Positions 1 to 6,983 of a stretch of 8,085 nt of DNA are shown here, piece after piece; the first letter of the stretch is position 1, and each line of letters opens with the position of its first letter. Both the position numbers and the translations under genes were made by a program. The DNA is taken from the NCBI GenBank assembly GCA_002299135.1, contig DBNM01000163.1:1-8085 (forward strand), given 5' to 3'. The notes beneath the pieces were generated by a model. That model saw only the letters and a program-made list of their open reading frames with translations. It was not told where the DNA came from and did no database searches. Origin of the DNA: Candidatus Neomicrothrix sp. UBA672. Lineage in GTDB: Bacteria; Actinomycetota; Acidimicrobiia; Acidimicrobiales; MedAcidi-G1.

Positions 1-773
1 AGATTTTCAACAAAAAAATCTTGCCAAGACTCAACACAGTCAATAACCTCAGTGGCTTCTTCTTTCGTATGTGGACGCATTCTCGGTTCATTCGTGTACT
101 TGCTAACACCTAAAGGCACGACACACAGACTCGCCAGCTCTGAATACTTTTCAGCTACCCCAGCCAGAGTGTCTTCAAGCCAGTAACCATCATTAACGCC
201 TGGGCATACAACTACTTGCCCATGAACAGTTACTTCATTTTCGAGCAGTTCACTAAGCCATCTCAGACTCGTAGCGCCTCTTCGATTCCGCAACATTTCT
301 GTACGCTTATGAGGGTCAGTCGAATGAATACTCACATACAGAGGTGACAAACCTTCAACCAGAACCCTTTCAAGGTCTGATTCAGTGAATCTGGTTAATG
401 TCGTAAAATTTCCATATAGAAACGAAAGCCGGTAATCATCATCTTTTAAGTAAAGACTTTTCCTTAAGCCGGGTGGAAGCTGATAAATAAAACAAAATTC
501 GCAATGGTTATCACATGTTCTCACACGGTCAAAAAGCGCCCCATCAACTTCTATTCCTAGTGGGGTGCCAGTTTTTCTAATGATTTCCACTTCACTTCGT
601 ATCCCACCTGAGTCTATTTCGAGAGTGACTTGCGGTTCATCAATCAGTAACTGGTATTCAATTACATCACGTGGCACACACCCATTTATGGCGAGTATCT
701 GCTCTCCCCCTTTAATTCCATGTTGCTCAGCTGGTGAATTGGGTGAAACTGAAACAATTGTTGGTGCTGACAT
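1..773 (-). CDS. DUF512 family protein (PDZ plus radical SAM-like Fe-S domain), partial
   Basis: This minus-strand gene begins with ATG at 773 and is cut at the left edge after 257 complete codons; family members are usually about 430-450 residues, so the C-terminal part is missing. Residues 4-45 look like a PDZ domain (SVSPNSPAEQHGIKGG, then ILAING). A three-cysteine cluster follows at C87, C91 and C94 (CDNHCEFCF, spacing CX3CX2C), as in radical SAM [4Fe-4S] proteins, and then the family signatures QLPPGLRKSLYLKDDDYRLS (98-117) and GNFTTLT (121-127). The family is a predicted Fe-S oxidoreductase often found next to der (EngA); its reaction is not known to me, so no substrate is claimed. The frame stays open upstream of 773 through a TTG at about 791, and I see no strong ribosome site, so the start is the least certain part. 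der would be expected just beyond the left edge (inference). Confidence 0.9.
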   Translation of the reverse strand, partial: MSAPTIVSVSPNSPAEQHGIKGGEQILAINGCVPRDVIEYQLLIDEPQVTLEIDSGGIRSEVEIIRKTGTPLGIEVDGALFDRVRTCDNHCEFCFIYQLPPGLRKSLYLKDDDYRLSFLYGNFTTLTRFTESDLERVLVEGLSPLYVSIHSTDPHKRTEMLRNRRGATSLRWLSELLENEVTVHGQVVVCPGVNDGYWLEDTLAGVAEKYSELASLCVVPLGVSKYTNEPRMRPHTKEEATEVIDCVESWQDFFVEN

Positions 774-820
774 AACTACAAGACTATCCAAGACATGACT
801 GTACAAAGTAAAGTTATCTC
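774..820. promoter_or_regulatory. Divergent intergenic region, DUF512 gene / ispH
   Basis: Only 47 bp separate the two divergent start codons, so promoters for both genes probably lie here or inside the neighbouring coding ends. On the minus strand GATAGT (788-783) with TTTACT (812-807) 18 bp upstream is a weak -10/-35 pair whose transcript would start within a few bases of the ATG. On the plus strand TAAAGT (809-814) lies 6 bp before the ispH ATG and could be a -10 for a leaderless message, but no matching -35 is visible. Neither start has a clear Shine-Dalgarno sequence. The two candidate promoters overlap at 807-814. These are weak matches judged by eye. Confidence 0.3.
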
Positions 821-1867
821 ATGAAGGTTGAACGCGTTCTTCTAGCTGAACCACGAGGTTTTTGTGCTGGAGTGGAAATGGCCATAAAGGCTCTGACTTG
901 GATGGTCAAAGCCTTCGATGAACCTGTGTACTGCTATCACGAAATTGTTCACAACAAGCTCGTAGTGGAACGTTTCGAAAAGCTCGGTGTTGTTTTTGTA
1001 GATGATATAGAAGATGTGCCCGAAGGTTCTCCCCTTATGCTCTCTGCTCACGGCTCAGCTCCAGAAGTGGTTCAAAAAGCCGACGCTGTTTCTAGTTATA
1101 TGGTGGATGCGGTTTGCCCTTTGGTTACCAAAGTCCATCACGAGGTCAAAATTCGTTCAAAAAAAGGCTACCAGATCGTATACGTGGGACATGCAGGACA
1201 TGAAGAGGCTGAGGGCACTATCGCCGTCTCCCCTGAATCAATCCACCGTGTCGAAGACCCCAGCGACGTTGATTCACTTCCGGAACTTGGCGACAAGGTA
1301 GCTTTGTTAGCTCAAACGACTCTGAGTCACCGTGACTGGGAGGGAGTCGTATCATCAGCTGAACAACGTTGGCCTGAACTTTGGTCACCTGGACGAAGCG
1401 ATCTGTGTTTCGCTACGACAAATAGACAAGCCGCGCTACTCGACCTGGTAGGACATTGTGATTCAGTAGTTGTAATAGGTTCAAGGAATAGTTCCAATAC
1501 GCGAGCTTTAGTTAAATTGGCTGAAGAAGCAGGATGTGAAAAAGTAATTTGGATCAACAAAGCTCAGGAGCTTCCGACAGACCTTTCCGGAGTTGTGGGT
1601 GTAACAGCAGGCGCGTCCGCTCCAGATGAAGTTGTGAACGAAGTGATTAAGACTTTGAACCCTAACGATGGAGTTCATAACATCAGACACACTCAAGAAG
1701 ATGAATATTTTCCGCCTCCTCGAAACATACGAAATTTACTAGGAGCTATTGACAACTTCGCAAAATTAGGTTTTGCCGCACCATCTGAAAGCATTGATTT
1801 TACCGACAAGGAAATCGGAGCTTCGGATGTTCTTTACAGCCTTAACCTTTCGACTACTCCAAACTAA
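821..1867 (+). CDS. ispH: 4-hydroxy-3-methylbut-2-enyl diphosphate reductase
   Basis: IspH (LytB) performs the last step of the MEP pathway in the cytoplasm, reducing HMBPP to IPP and DMAPP with a [4Fe-4S] cluster. The three cluster cysteines are visible: C15 (EPRGFCAGVEMA), C99 (VDAVCP) and C196 (SDLCFATTNRQ). Substrate-binding and catalytic positions are also present: H44 (EIVHN), H77 (SAHGSAP), H127 and E129 (GHAGHEEAEGT), the T166-T167 pair (QTTLSH), and the phosphate-binding GSRNSSNT near 221-228. The protein is 348 residues, about 30 longer than E. coli IspH; the excess is a C-terminal tail from about residue 311. The ATG at 821 puts the first cysteine at its usual place; there is no clear ribosome site, so a leaderless transcript is possible. 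It is the only plus-strand gene between the minus-strand DUF512 and plsC genes, and its stop codon overlaps that of plsC. Confidence 0.97.
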   Translation: MKVERVLLAEPRGFCAGVEMAIKALTWMVKAFDEPVYCYHEIVHNKLVVERFEKLGVVFVDDIEDVPEGSPLMLSAHGSAPEVVQKADAVSSYMVDAVCPLVTKVHHEVKIRSKKGYQIVYVGHAGHEEAEGTIAVSPESIHRVEDPSDVDSLPELGDKVALLAQTTLSHRDWEGVVSSAEQRWPELWSPGRSDLCFATTNRQAALLDLVGHCDSVVVIGSRNSSNTRALVKLAEEAGCEKVIWINKAQELPTDLSGVVGVTAGASAPDEVVNEVIKTLNPNDGVHNIRHTQEDEYFPPPRNIRNLLGAIDNFAKLGFAAPSESIDFTDKEIGASDVLYSLNLSTTPN

Positions 1868-2544
1868 GATTTATCACCCAAAAGGGTCTGAGCGTGATCG
1901 AAAGCTTCTTGTAGAGAATTTCGGAGTTGCTCAGTCAGATCTTCAACAGCTTGCCTGGGGACACGCCCCTCAAACTCAGGAGGCACGACAGGTTCCCCTA
2001 CAACCAGAAACACTTTTGCTGGTCGAATGAAACTGGCGCCGTGTGGCATAGCTTTGTCAGTTCCTGCAATCCCTAAAGGTATTATTGGAACTCCTGCTCT
2101 AGCAGCTACGAAAGCAGGTCCTGAATGCATCTTCTCTTTTTCAATTACAGGACCCTCTTGACGTGTACCTTCGGGAAACATTACAAGTGGCTCACCGCGT
2201 TCCAATACTTGCTGACATGCTTTCAATGCAGCTCTATCTGCTGTGCCTCTCTGAACCGGGAAGCAACCCAAAATACCCAGGAACCATCCCCCAAGTCGGT
2301 TATTCCAAATCGACTCCTTCCCTAAAAATCTGACACGTTGTAGAGTAATTAACCCCCCTAAAGGAGAATCGACATATGAACGATGAACAGGCGCAAGGAT
2401 ATACGGGGTCTTTTTAGGCAATCTTTCCTTGTTTACCGTACTGAAACGAAAAAAACTCTTGGCCACTATCCAAGCTAGAGTCCAAAAAAATCTGTATGCA
2501 ATTTTTTCTTTTAAACCCATGGGTTTTCCAAGATCTAATTCCAT
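1864..2544 (-). CDS. plsC: 1-acyl-sn-glycerol-3-phosphate acyltransferase (PlsC/LPLAT family)
   Basis: The 226-residue product has all four blocks of the glycerolipid acyltransferase family: HX4D at H54-D59 (HRSYVD), the glycerophosphate-binding block GCFPVQRG (93-100), FPEGTR (123-128) and VPIIPLGIAG (152-161). It should acylate lysophosphatidic acid to phosphatidic acid at the inner face of the membrane; a hydrophobic stretch at about 15-33 may anchor it. Exact acceptor specificity cannot be read from sequence, so another lysophospholipid acyltransferase is possible. The ATG at 2544 lies inside the end of cmk (10-bp overlap) and is preceded by GGGG at 2556-2553, 8 bases upstream. It appears to be the last gene of the scpA-to-plsC operon. 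Its TAG (1866-1864) overlaps the ispH stop, leaving no space for a terminator between the convergent genes. Confidence 0.93.
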   Translation of the reverse strand: MELDLGKPMGLKEKIAYRFFWTLAWIVAKSFFRFSTVNKERLPKKTPYILAPVHRSYVDSPLGGLITLQRVRFLGKESIWNNRLGGWFLGILGCFPVQRGTADRAALKACQQVLERGEPLVMFPEGTRQEGPVIEKEKMHSGPAFVAARAGVPIIPLGIAGTDKAMPHGASFIRPAKVFLVVGEPVVPPEFEGRVPRQAVEDLTEQLRNSLQEAFDHAQTLLGDKS

Positions 2545-3191
2545 TTAAAAATCCCCAAAATCTCTTCTATCGTTTCTTCAACTCCCATCAGAGACGTATC
2601 TATCTCTATTGCTCCTTCAGAGCGAACCAAGGGACTAGTTGAGCGCCCTCTATCTGCTTCGTCTCTTTTCCTGATCGAATCAGCCACTTTTGAAGCATCT
2701 ATAGTCTCTTCTTGTTCAATCCGTCTTTCGGCACGAACTTCTTCAGAAGCAGTCAAATAGACTTTCACTTTTGCTTTTGGAAATACGACAGAACCTATAT
2801 CTCTACCCTCTACAACTCCGCCGTTTCTTTCTTCGACCCAGAGACGCTGCCTCTCGACCATTTCTTGACGCACTGTCGGCATCGCTGCAACCACACTCAC
2901 AACTCTTGTAACCTCAGATCCTCTTATTTCTTTAGTTGCGTCAAATCCATTAACCACACAGAGTCCATTTTCAAAGTTGAAATTCATTTCTTTAGCGATT
3001 GCTAAAACCTGTTTCTCGTCTTCAATTTCAACTTTCTGCTGAATCGAGACTAAAGCCACCGCCCTATACATCGCCCCCGTATCTAAATATTCGAGATTTA
3101 ATCTTTTTGACAAAGCTTTTGCAATCGTAGATTTTCCTGATCCTGCCGGACCGTCGATTGCAATAATTTTTTCGTTAGTTGAATCACTCAT
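2535..3191 (-). CDS. cmk: Cytidylate kinase
   Basis: Cmk phosphorylates CMP and dCMP to their diphosphates with ATP in the cytoplasm. The 218-residue protein has the usual bacterial length. The Walker A loop is at 14-21 (GPAGSGKS), followed by YLDTGAMYRA (35-44), a hallmark of the family. VEGRDIGSVVFP (127-138) matches the CMP-binding GRDIGT-type motif, and KRDEADRGRSTSPL (175-188) is the lid and substrate-binding block. Its ATG overlaps the aroA stop by four bases (ATGA), and its 3' end overlaps plsC by 10 bp, so expression by translational coupling within the operon is likely. A cmk gene next to an acyltransferase and near aromatic-pathway genes is a common bacterial arrangement. Confidence 0.97.
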   Translation of the reverse strand: MSDSTNEKIIAIDGPAGSGKSTIAKALSKRLNLEYLDTGAMYRAVALVSIQQKVEIEDEKQVLAIAKEMNFNFENGLCVVNGFDATKEIRGSEVTRVVSVVAAMPTVRQEMVERQRLWVEERNGGVVEGRDIGSVVFPKAKVKVYLTASEEVRAERRIEQEETIDASKVADSIRKRDEADRGRSTSPLVRSEGAIEIDTSLMGVEETIEEILGIFKWN

Positions 3192-4441
3192 TTTCTTAAT
3201 GCATCCAAATCAGCAATAAAATCGGGGTAACTAGTTGACACAGCCTCCCATCCAGAAATTTCTGTCGGGTTAGTTGAAACCAACGCGGCAATAGCGCAAC
3301 TCATAGCGATCCTGTGATCTCCATGCGAATCAACTTGGCCTCCAGTTAGTTTCCCTCCTTGTATAACCAGATCATCACCTGAAATCTCTGCTTTCATTCC
3401 CATTGAGCCTATTTCTGAAACTATCGTCTCAAGCCTGTTGCTTTCTTTGAACCTGAGTTCGCCAAGACCCTTGAAATAAGTCTCGCCGTCAGCGCAAGCC
3501 GCTGCAACTGCCAATATAGGAACCTCATCGATTAAGCCTGGAATTTCTGCTTCTTCTACAACCGTTCCGACAAGTTCACTAGATGCAACATTTAAATCAT
3601 TAGTAACAGGATCTCGTATTATGTCAGCTCCCATTCTTAAGAGGACATCAATAAATCCATCTCTTGCATGACCTGTGTAAACATTTTTTATGGACACTTC
3701 TGAACCTTTGAGAATTGTCGCTCCAACTACCCAGAAGGCTGCTTGAGAAGGATCACCTTTCACTTTATGAATGAAGGGTTTTGGCTGTCCTGGTTTAACG
3801 GTTACAGAAGTAGAAGTTGCATCAACATCAAGACCAACTTCTTCAAATAGTTCCTCTGTGTGAGCTCTTGTAGGGGTAATTTCAATAACAGTTGTGTCAC
3901 CTGTCGCAAACAGACCTGCGAACATCAAGCATCCCTTTACTTGGGCGCTGGGCACTTCCATCTGATATTCGATACCTTTTAAACCACCTCCATCGATCCT
4001 GAACGGAGCCACACCTGGGGTATCGAGGCATGAAATCGTAGCTCCCATTCTTTCCAATGGTTCTATTATTCTTTCCATTGGTCTTTTCCTAATCGACCCA
4101 TCCCCATCAAGAGTTGCCGAAAACGGCAGACCAGCAAGTATCCCTGACATTAAACGGATACTCGTTCCTGAATTACCTACATACAACCTCTCACTAGGTT
4201 CTTTCAGCGCACCACCTTGAATATGTAAAACATCTGATTCGATTTCGTCCAGTTGCACTCCCAGAGAACTAAGAATTTCCATTGTGTGTTTCACGTCTTG
4301 ACCTTTGCTCAACCCATGAATCCTTGACTCACCATCCGCCAAAGAAGCCAACATTAGAACCCGATGAGAAATCGACTTATCACCAGGCACCTCAATTCCC
4401 CCAGTAAGGCATCCCGTGGGTTCTATTATCTCTGACTTCAC
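3188..4441 (-). CDS. aroA: 3-phosphoshikimate 1-carboxyvinyltransferase (EPSP synthase)
   Basis: AroA transfers the enolpyruvyl group of PEP to shikimate-3-phosphate, the sixth step of the shikimate pathway. The 417-residue protein has the active-site PGDKSISHR near the N-terminus (19-27, K22), the PEP-binding loop LYVGNSGTSIRL (86-97), VPSAQVKG (163-170), the catalytic aspartate region LIDEVPIL (303-310, D305), the RFKESNRLE motif (330-338, E333 and R336) and HGDHRIAM (373-380, R377). The NSGTSIRLMSG loop and the SYPDF C-terminus resemble class II rather than E. coli-type class I enzymes. The start is a GTG that overlaps the tyrA stop as GTGA, with no strong ribosome site of its own, implying translational coupling to tyrA. 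The stop overlaps the cmk start by four bases. Confidence 0.97.
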   Translation of the reverse strand: MKSEIIEPTGCLTGGIEVPGDKSISHRVLMLASLADGESRIHGLSKGQDVKHTMEILSSLGVQLDEIESDVLHIQGGALKEPSERLYVGNSGTSIRLMSGILAGLPFSATLDGDGSIRKRPMERIIEPLERMGATISCLDTPGVAPFRIDGGGLKGIEYQMEVPSAQVKGCLMFAGLFATGDTTVIEITPTRAHTEELFEEVGLDVDATSTSVTVKPGQPKPFIHKVKGDPSQAAFWVVGATILKGSEVSIKNVYTGHARDGFIDVLLRMGADIIRDPVTNDLNVASSELVGTVVEEAEIPGLIDEVPILAVAAACADGETYFKGLGELRFKESNRLETIVSEIGSMGMKAEISGDDLVIQGGKLTGGQVDSHGDHRIAMSCAIAALVSTNPTEISGWEAVSTSYPDFIADLDALRK

Positions 4442-5499
4442 AATAAAGGTCTCAACGCTGGCCTGTATCCATGTGTCATCAAACCTCCAGAAAGTCTTTC
4501 CGCCAAATTCTTCTCCACGAGCAACACCACCACACCTCGGTCCCCTTCAGAAGAATGCGTCATTTCTAAATCAAAAATATTGACATCTAGCTCAGTCGCT
4601 AAAGAAGCTATTGTTGCCAACTCTCCTGGCTTGTCCATAATCGGTACACGCACTTCAATCAATTCAGAAGGTCTAGGAGCACCGGTTGGCAGATTTATCC
4701 TTGCATCTCTTGAAGTCTCTAAACGCTTCAATAAAGACTCGTTATCACCACCATTAACCTCATTTCGCACTTCTGTTAGAGCTGAAATAAATTCATCTAT
4801 CACTTCAGTAATCGCTTCGTGGTTTTCCGCACAAATATCTGGCCAAATTGTCGGATTGCCAGCCGCGATTCTGGTCATGTCACGAAAACCACCAGCTGCC
4901 AGCCTCAGAACTGCAAAATGTTCTTCTGACCTATTGGCTGCTAATCCCATCAATGTGGCGGCCGCTAGGTGTGGTACGTGGGAAACCATGGCTACTAAAG
5001 AATCGTGACGACTGGGGCTCAAGGTAACTATTTCAGCTCCAAGCGAGATAACCACCTCTCTGACGCGTTTAAATGCTTCGTCATCTGTATCTTCCGTGGG
5101 AGTGAGAACCCAGTTAGCATCTGAGAACATTGTAGAATCTGCCCCCAATAAGCCTTCCTGCTCTGATCCCGCCATTGGATGACCACCTACGAATCTGGGA
5201 TCTTTAATTTCTTTTGATATTGATGCTTTGACACTCCCTACATCGGTAACAAAACCTTTGGGGGCAACTGCTAATGCTTCTTTTACCAAATCTGGTATAT
5301 CTCGCACAGGTGCGGCTACAAAAGTTATTTCAGCTTCTTCATCCCATCCTGTGGAATCTATCGCTCCTAATTCCTTGGCTTCTGTTAAACGCTTTTCATC
5401 TTCGTCTACCCCACTTACGTGCCAACCCTGTTCACGTAATGCCATGCCAATTGAACCACCAATTAGACCCACTCCTGCAATCATCGCCCGGTGGCTCAT
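4438..5499 (-). CDS. tyrA: Prephenate dehydrogenase with C-terminal ACT domain
   Basis: TyrA oxidatively decarboxylates prephenate (or arogenate) in tyrosine synthesis; the sequence does not settle which substrate is used. From the start chosen here (353 residues) the Rossmann fold opens with GVGLIGGSIG (9-18), and acidic D32 after the second strand favours NAD+ over NADP+. The family motifs FVGGHPMAGSEQEG (103-116, H107), VSHVPHLAA (172-180) and GGFRDMTRIA (203-212) follow. Residues about 280-350 form an ACT domain (VRVPIMDKPGELATIA), a likely site of feedback control by an aromatic amino acid. An upstream in-frame ATG at 5511 exists, but ATG 5499 has GGAG at an ideal 6-base spacing. A 79-bp gap to rluB is the loosest joint of the operon, and aroA overlaps the 3' end. 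Confidence 0.94.
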   Translation of the reverse strand: MSHRAMIAGVGLIGGSIGMALREQGWHVSGVDEDEKRLTEAKELGAIDSTGWDEEAEITFVAAPVRDIPDLVKEALAVAPKGFVTDVGSVKASISKEIKDPRFVGGHPMAGSEQEGLLGADSTMFSDANWVLTPTEDTDDEAFKRVREVVISLGAEIVTLSPSRHDSLVAMVSHVPHLAAATLMGLAANRSEEHFAVLRLAAGGFRDMTRIAAGNPTIWPDICAENHEAITEVIDEFISALTEVRNEVNGGDNESLLKRLETSRDARINLPTGAPRPSELIEVRVPIMDKPGELATIASLATELDVNIFDLEMTHSSEGDRGVVVLLVEKNLAERLSGGLMTHGYRPALRPLL

Positions 5500-5505
5500 C
5501 AGTAT

Positions 5506-5509
5506 CTCC
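5506..5509 (-). promoter_or_regulatory. Ribosome binding site deciding the tyrA start
   Basis: GGAG on the minus strand lies six bases before ATG 5499. It falls inside the four codons that would be translated if ATG 5511 were used, so it argues for the shorter protein, whose N-terminus then leads directly into the Rossmann glycine motif. ATG 5511 has a purine stretch (AGAGAG) too close to it. Confidence 0.6.
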
Positions 5510-5578
5510 ATATCTCTCTGTTTTGGCTTGAAATCAATTTTACAGCCTAGGCGTTGATCAAAAGGAGTGATTTAAAAG

Positions 5579-6328
5579 TCAGTTAGAAAAATCTTTCAAA
5601 AGAATTTTACGCATGGACTTTAATTCCTGATTAGTCAACTCCCTAAAAGACCCCGGGCGAAGAGACCGGTCCACGATAGGGCCTATGCGTGAGCGAATTA
5701 GTCTTTTCACAGGATGGCCTACAGATTCGCACATTCTTCTTATCTGCCTGTTACGACCCTCATGTATCACTATCTTGAGTAGTTTCTCATCCACTAAAGA
5801 AACCTTTGCAGGTGATGTAATCCCGTCATCTAATTCCACTCCTTGACGTAGTTCACGTATTGCGTTACGAGAAGGTTTTACCTCTACTTGAACCAGATAC
5901 TCTTTTTCAATTCCAAAAGATGGGTGAGTTAGATAATGTGTGAGATCACCATCATTTGTCAACAAAATCAATCCTTCTGTATCAGCGTCAAGGCGCCCCA
6001 CTGGGAAAACTCTCGGATGTGTTGGAACAAGGTCGACAACTGTGGATCTTTCCTGAGGGTCCTTTGAAGTAGTAATAACTCCAACCGGCTTATTGAGTAA
6101 GTAATAAACGAGATCTTGCCTGATACCGATTTTTAACCCATCGACCTCAACCTGTGATGTTTCCGGATCAACCTTTTTACCTAATTCAGCGAACTCTCCG
6201 TCAACAGTAACTCTCTGTTCGACGATTAATTTCTCACAAACCCGTCTGCTTCCTATGCCGGCTCTAGCTAAAACTTTCTGAAGTCGTTCAAATTGTGGAG
6301 GTTCTTGCTCAAATTCTGAGCCTGACAC
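5579..6328 (-). CDS. rluB: rRNA pseudouridine synthase, RsuA/RluB/E/F family
   Basis: The 249-residue protein has an N-terminal S4 RNA-binding domain (about 13-60: RLQKVLARAGIGSRR, then VTVDG) followed by a pseudouridine synthase domain. The catalytic motif GRLDADTEGLILLTNDG (111-127) contains the nucleophilic aspartate D114, and the C-terminal signature EGRNRQIRRMCESVGHPVKR (190-209) is typical of the RsuA/RluB branch. The known roles are isomerisation of one uridine in 23S rRNA (RluB/E/F) or 16S rRNA (RsuA). Its position directly after scpAB matches the gene usually called rluB, but the exact target is inferred. I chose GTG 6328 because GAGGG lies 7 bases before it; a TTG at 6331 directly before it is the alternative. 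It begins 3 bp after the scpB stop. Confidence 0.92.
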   Translation of the reverse strand: MSGSEFEQEPPQFERLQKVLARAGIGSRRVCEKLIVEQRVTVDGEFAELGKKVDPETSQVEVDGLKIGIRQDLVYYLLNKPVGVITTSKDPQERSTVVDLVPTHPRVFPVGRLDADTEGLILLTNDGDLTHYLTHPSFGIEKEYLVQVEVKPSRNAIRELRQGVELDDGITSPAKVSLVDEKLLKIVIHEGRNRQIRRMCESVGHPVKRLIRSRIGPIVDRSLRPGSFRELTNQELKSMRKILLKDFSN

Positions 6329-6331
6329 CAA

Positions 6332-6973
6332 TCAGCCCTCTTCATTTGAAGGAATCGTCACCTCATCAGAAACTACTCTTAGGCTTCTCTCTAAAGCTTC
6401 AACGACTTCAGGCCCAGGAACGAATTCACCCAATGAAGGCAGATCAGTTGCAGAATTTATTCCCATACGCTCAAGAAATTCTTGCGTGGTTCCATAAAGA
6501 ACAGCATTTCCGGGTCCAACATCCCTAGAGACTTCATCTATCAGACCCCTTTGTTGCAGATTCCTCATTACTCCCTCTACATCCACTCCCCTTATGGCAG
6601 AAACTTGAGCCCTGGAAATGGGTTGCTTATACGCCACTATCGCTAAAGTCTCCATAGCTGCTGCAGTTAATCTTCGGCTCTGACCTTCTAAAACAAAACG
6701 CTCCACCCACTGAGCTTGTTCAGGATTGCTTTGGAATCTGTATCCCCCGCCTATACGGACAAGAAGAAAGCCTGATTCCTCTTCTTTATATTGATCAACC
6801 ATTGAATCGCAAATGCGTTCTATCTCCCCGACTGGCAATTCAAAAAGTTGAGCGAGAATTCCTGGAGAAACTGGGTCAATAGCAACCATCAAAATCGCTT
6901 CGATCGCTCGCCTTGCATCAGCTTCAGCATCCGCATCAGTTACCTTTTGCAATTTAGATTTTTCTTCTGACAC
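6332..6973 (-). CDS. scpB: Segregation and condensation protein B
   Basis: ScpB dimers bind the kleisin ScpA and, with SMC, form the condensin that compacts and separates bacterial chromosomes. With the start chosen here the protein has 213 residues. It consists of two winged-helix domains: the first at about 20-95 (ARRAIEAILMVAIDPVSPG, then GGGYRFQSNPE), the second at about 100-175 with the family hallmark LTAAAMETLAIVAYKQPISR (102-121) and IRGVDVEGVMRNL. A charged, acidic C-terminal tail follows. The frame is open up to a TTG at 7039, but that would place 22 unconvincing residues inside scpA; GTG 6973 has a well-placed AGGG site and sits 8 bp after the scpA stop. Gene order scpA-scpB-rluB is widely conserved, supporting the assignment. 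Confidence 0.95.
   Translation of the reverse strand: MSEEKSKLQKVTDADAEADARRAIEAILMVAIDPVSPGILAQLFELPVGEIERICDSMVDQYKEEESGFLLVRIGGGYRFQSNPEQAQWVERFVLEGQSRRLTAAAMETLAIVAYKQPISRAQVSAIRGVDVEGVMRNLQQRGLIDEVSRDVGPGNAVLYGTTQEFLERMGINSATDLPSLGEFVPGPEVVEALERSLRVVSDEVTIPSNEEG
6336..6340 (-). promoter_or_regulatory. Ribosome binding site for rluB
   Basis: GAGGG on the minus strand lies inside the last codons of scpB, seven bases before GTG 6328 and four bases before TTG 6331. The spacing favours the GTG start. Confidence 0.55.
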
Positions 6974-6979
6974 TTGTAT

Positions 6980-6983
6980 CCCT
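6980..6983 (-). promoter_or_regulatory. Ribosome binding site deciding the scpB start
   Basis: AGGG on the minus strand overlaps the scpA stop codon (TAG, 6984-6982) and stands six bases before GTG 6973. This makes GTG 6973 a much better start than the upstream TTG at 7039 and suggests that ribosomes finishing scpA restart on scpB. Confidence 0.65.

Noticed and set aside
565..798. Plus-strand open frame of 77 codons
   Set aside because: It lies opposite the DUF512 gene, whose PDZ and cysteine motifs are clear; the plus-strand product shows no recognisable feature.
1864..1930. Search for an intrinsic terminator at the ispH/plsC junction
   Set aside because: No GC-rich stem with a T run is visible on either strand around the junction.
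4580..5008. Plus-strand open frame of 142 codons opposite tyrA
   Set aside because: It is a shadow of the well-supported tyrA gene on the other strand; its product is Ser/Ala-rich without motifs.
5500..5511. Longer tyrA beginning at ATG 5511
   Set aside because: The GGAG site at 5509-5506 is ideally spaced for ATG 5499, and the four extra residues add nothing to the Rossmann fold. The difference is only four residues and remains open.
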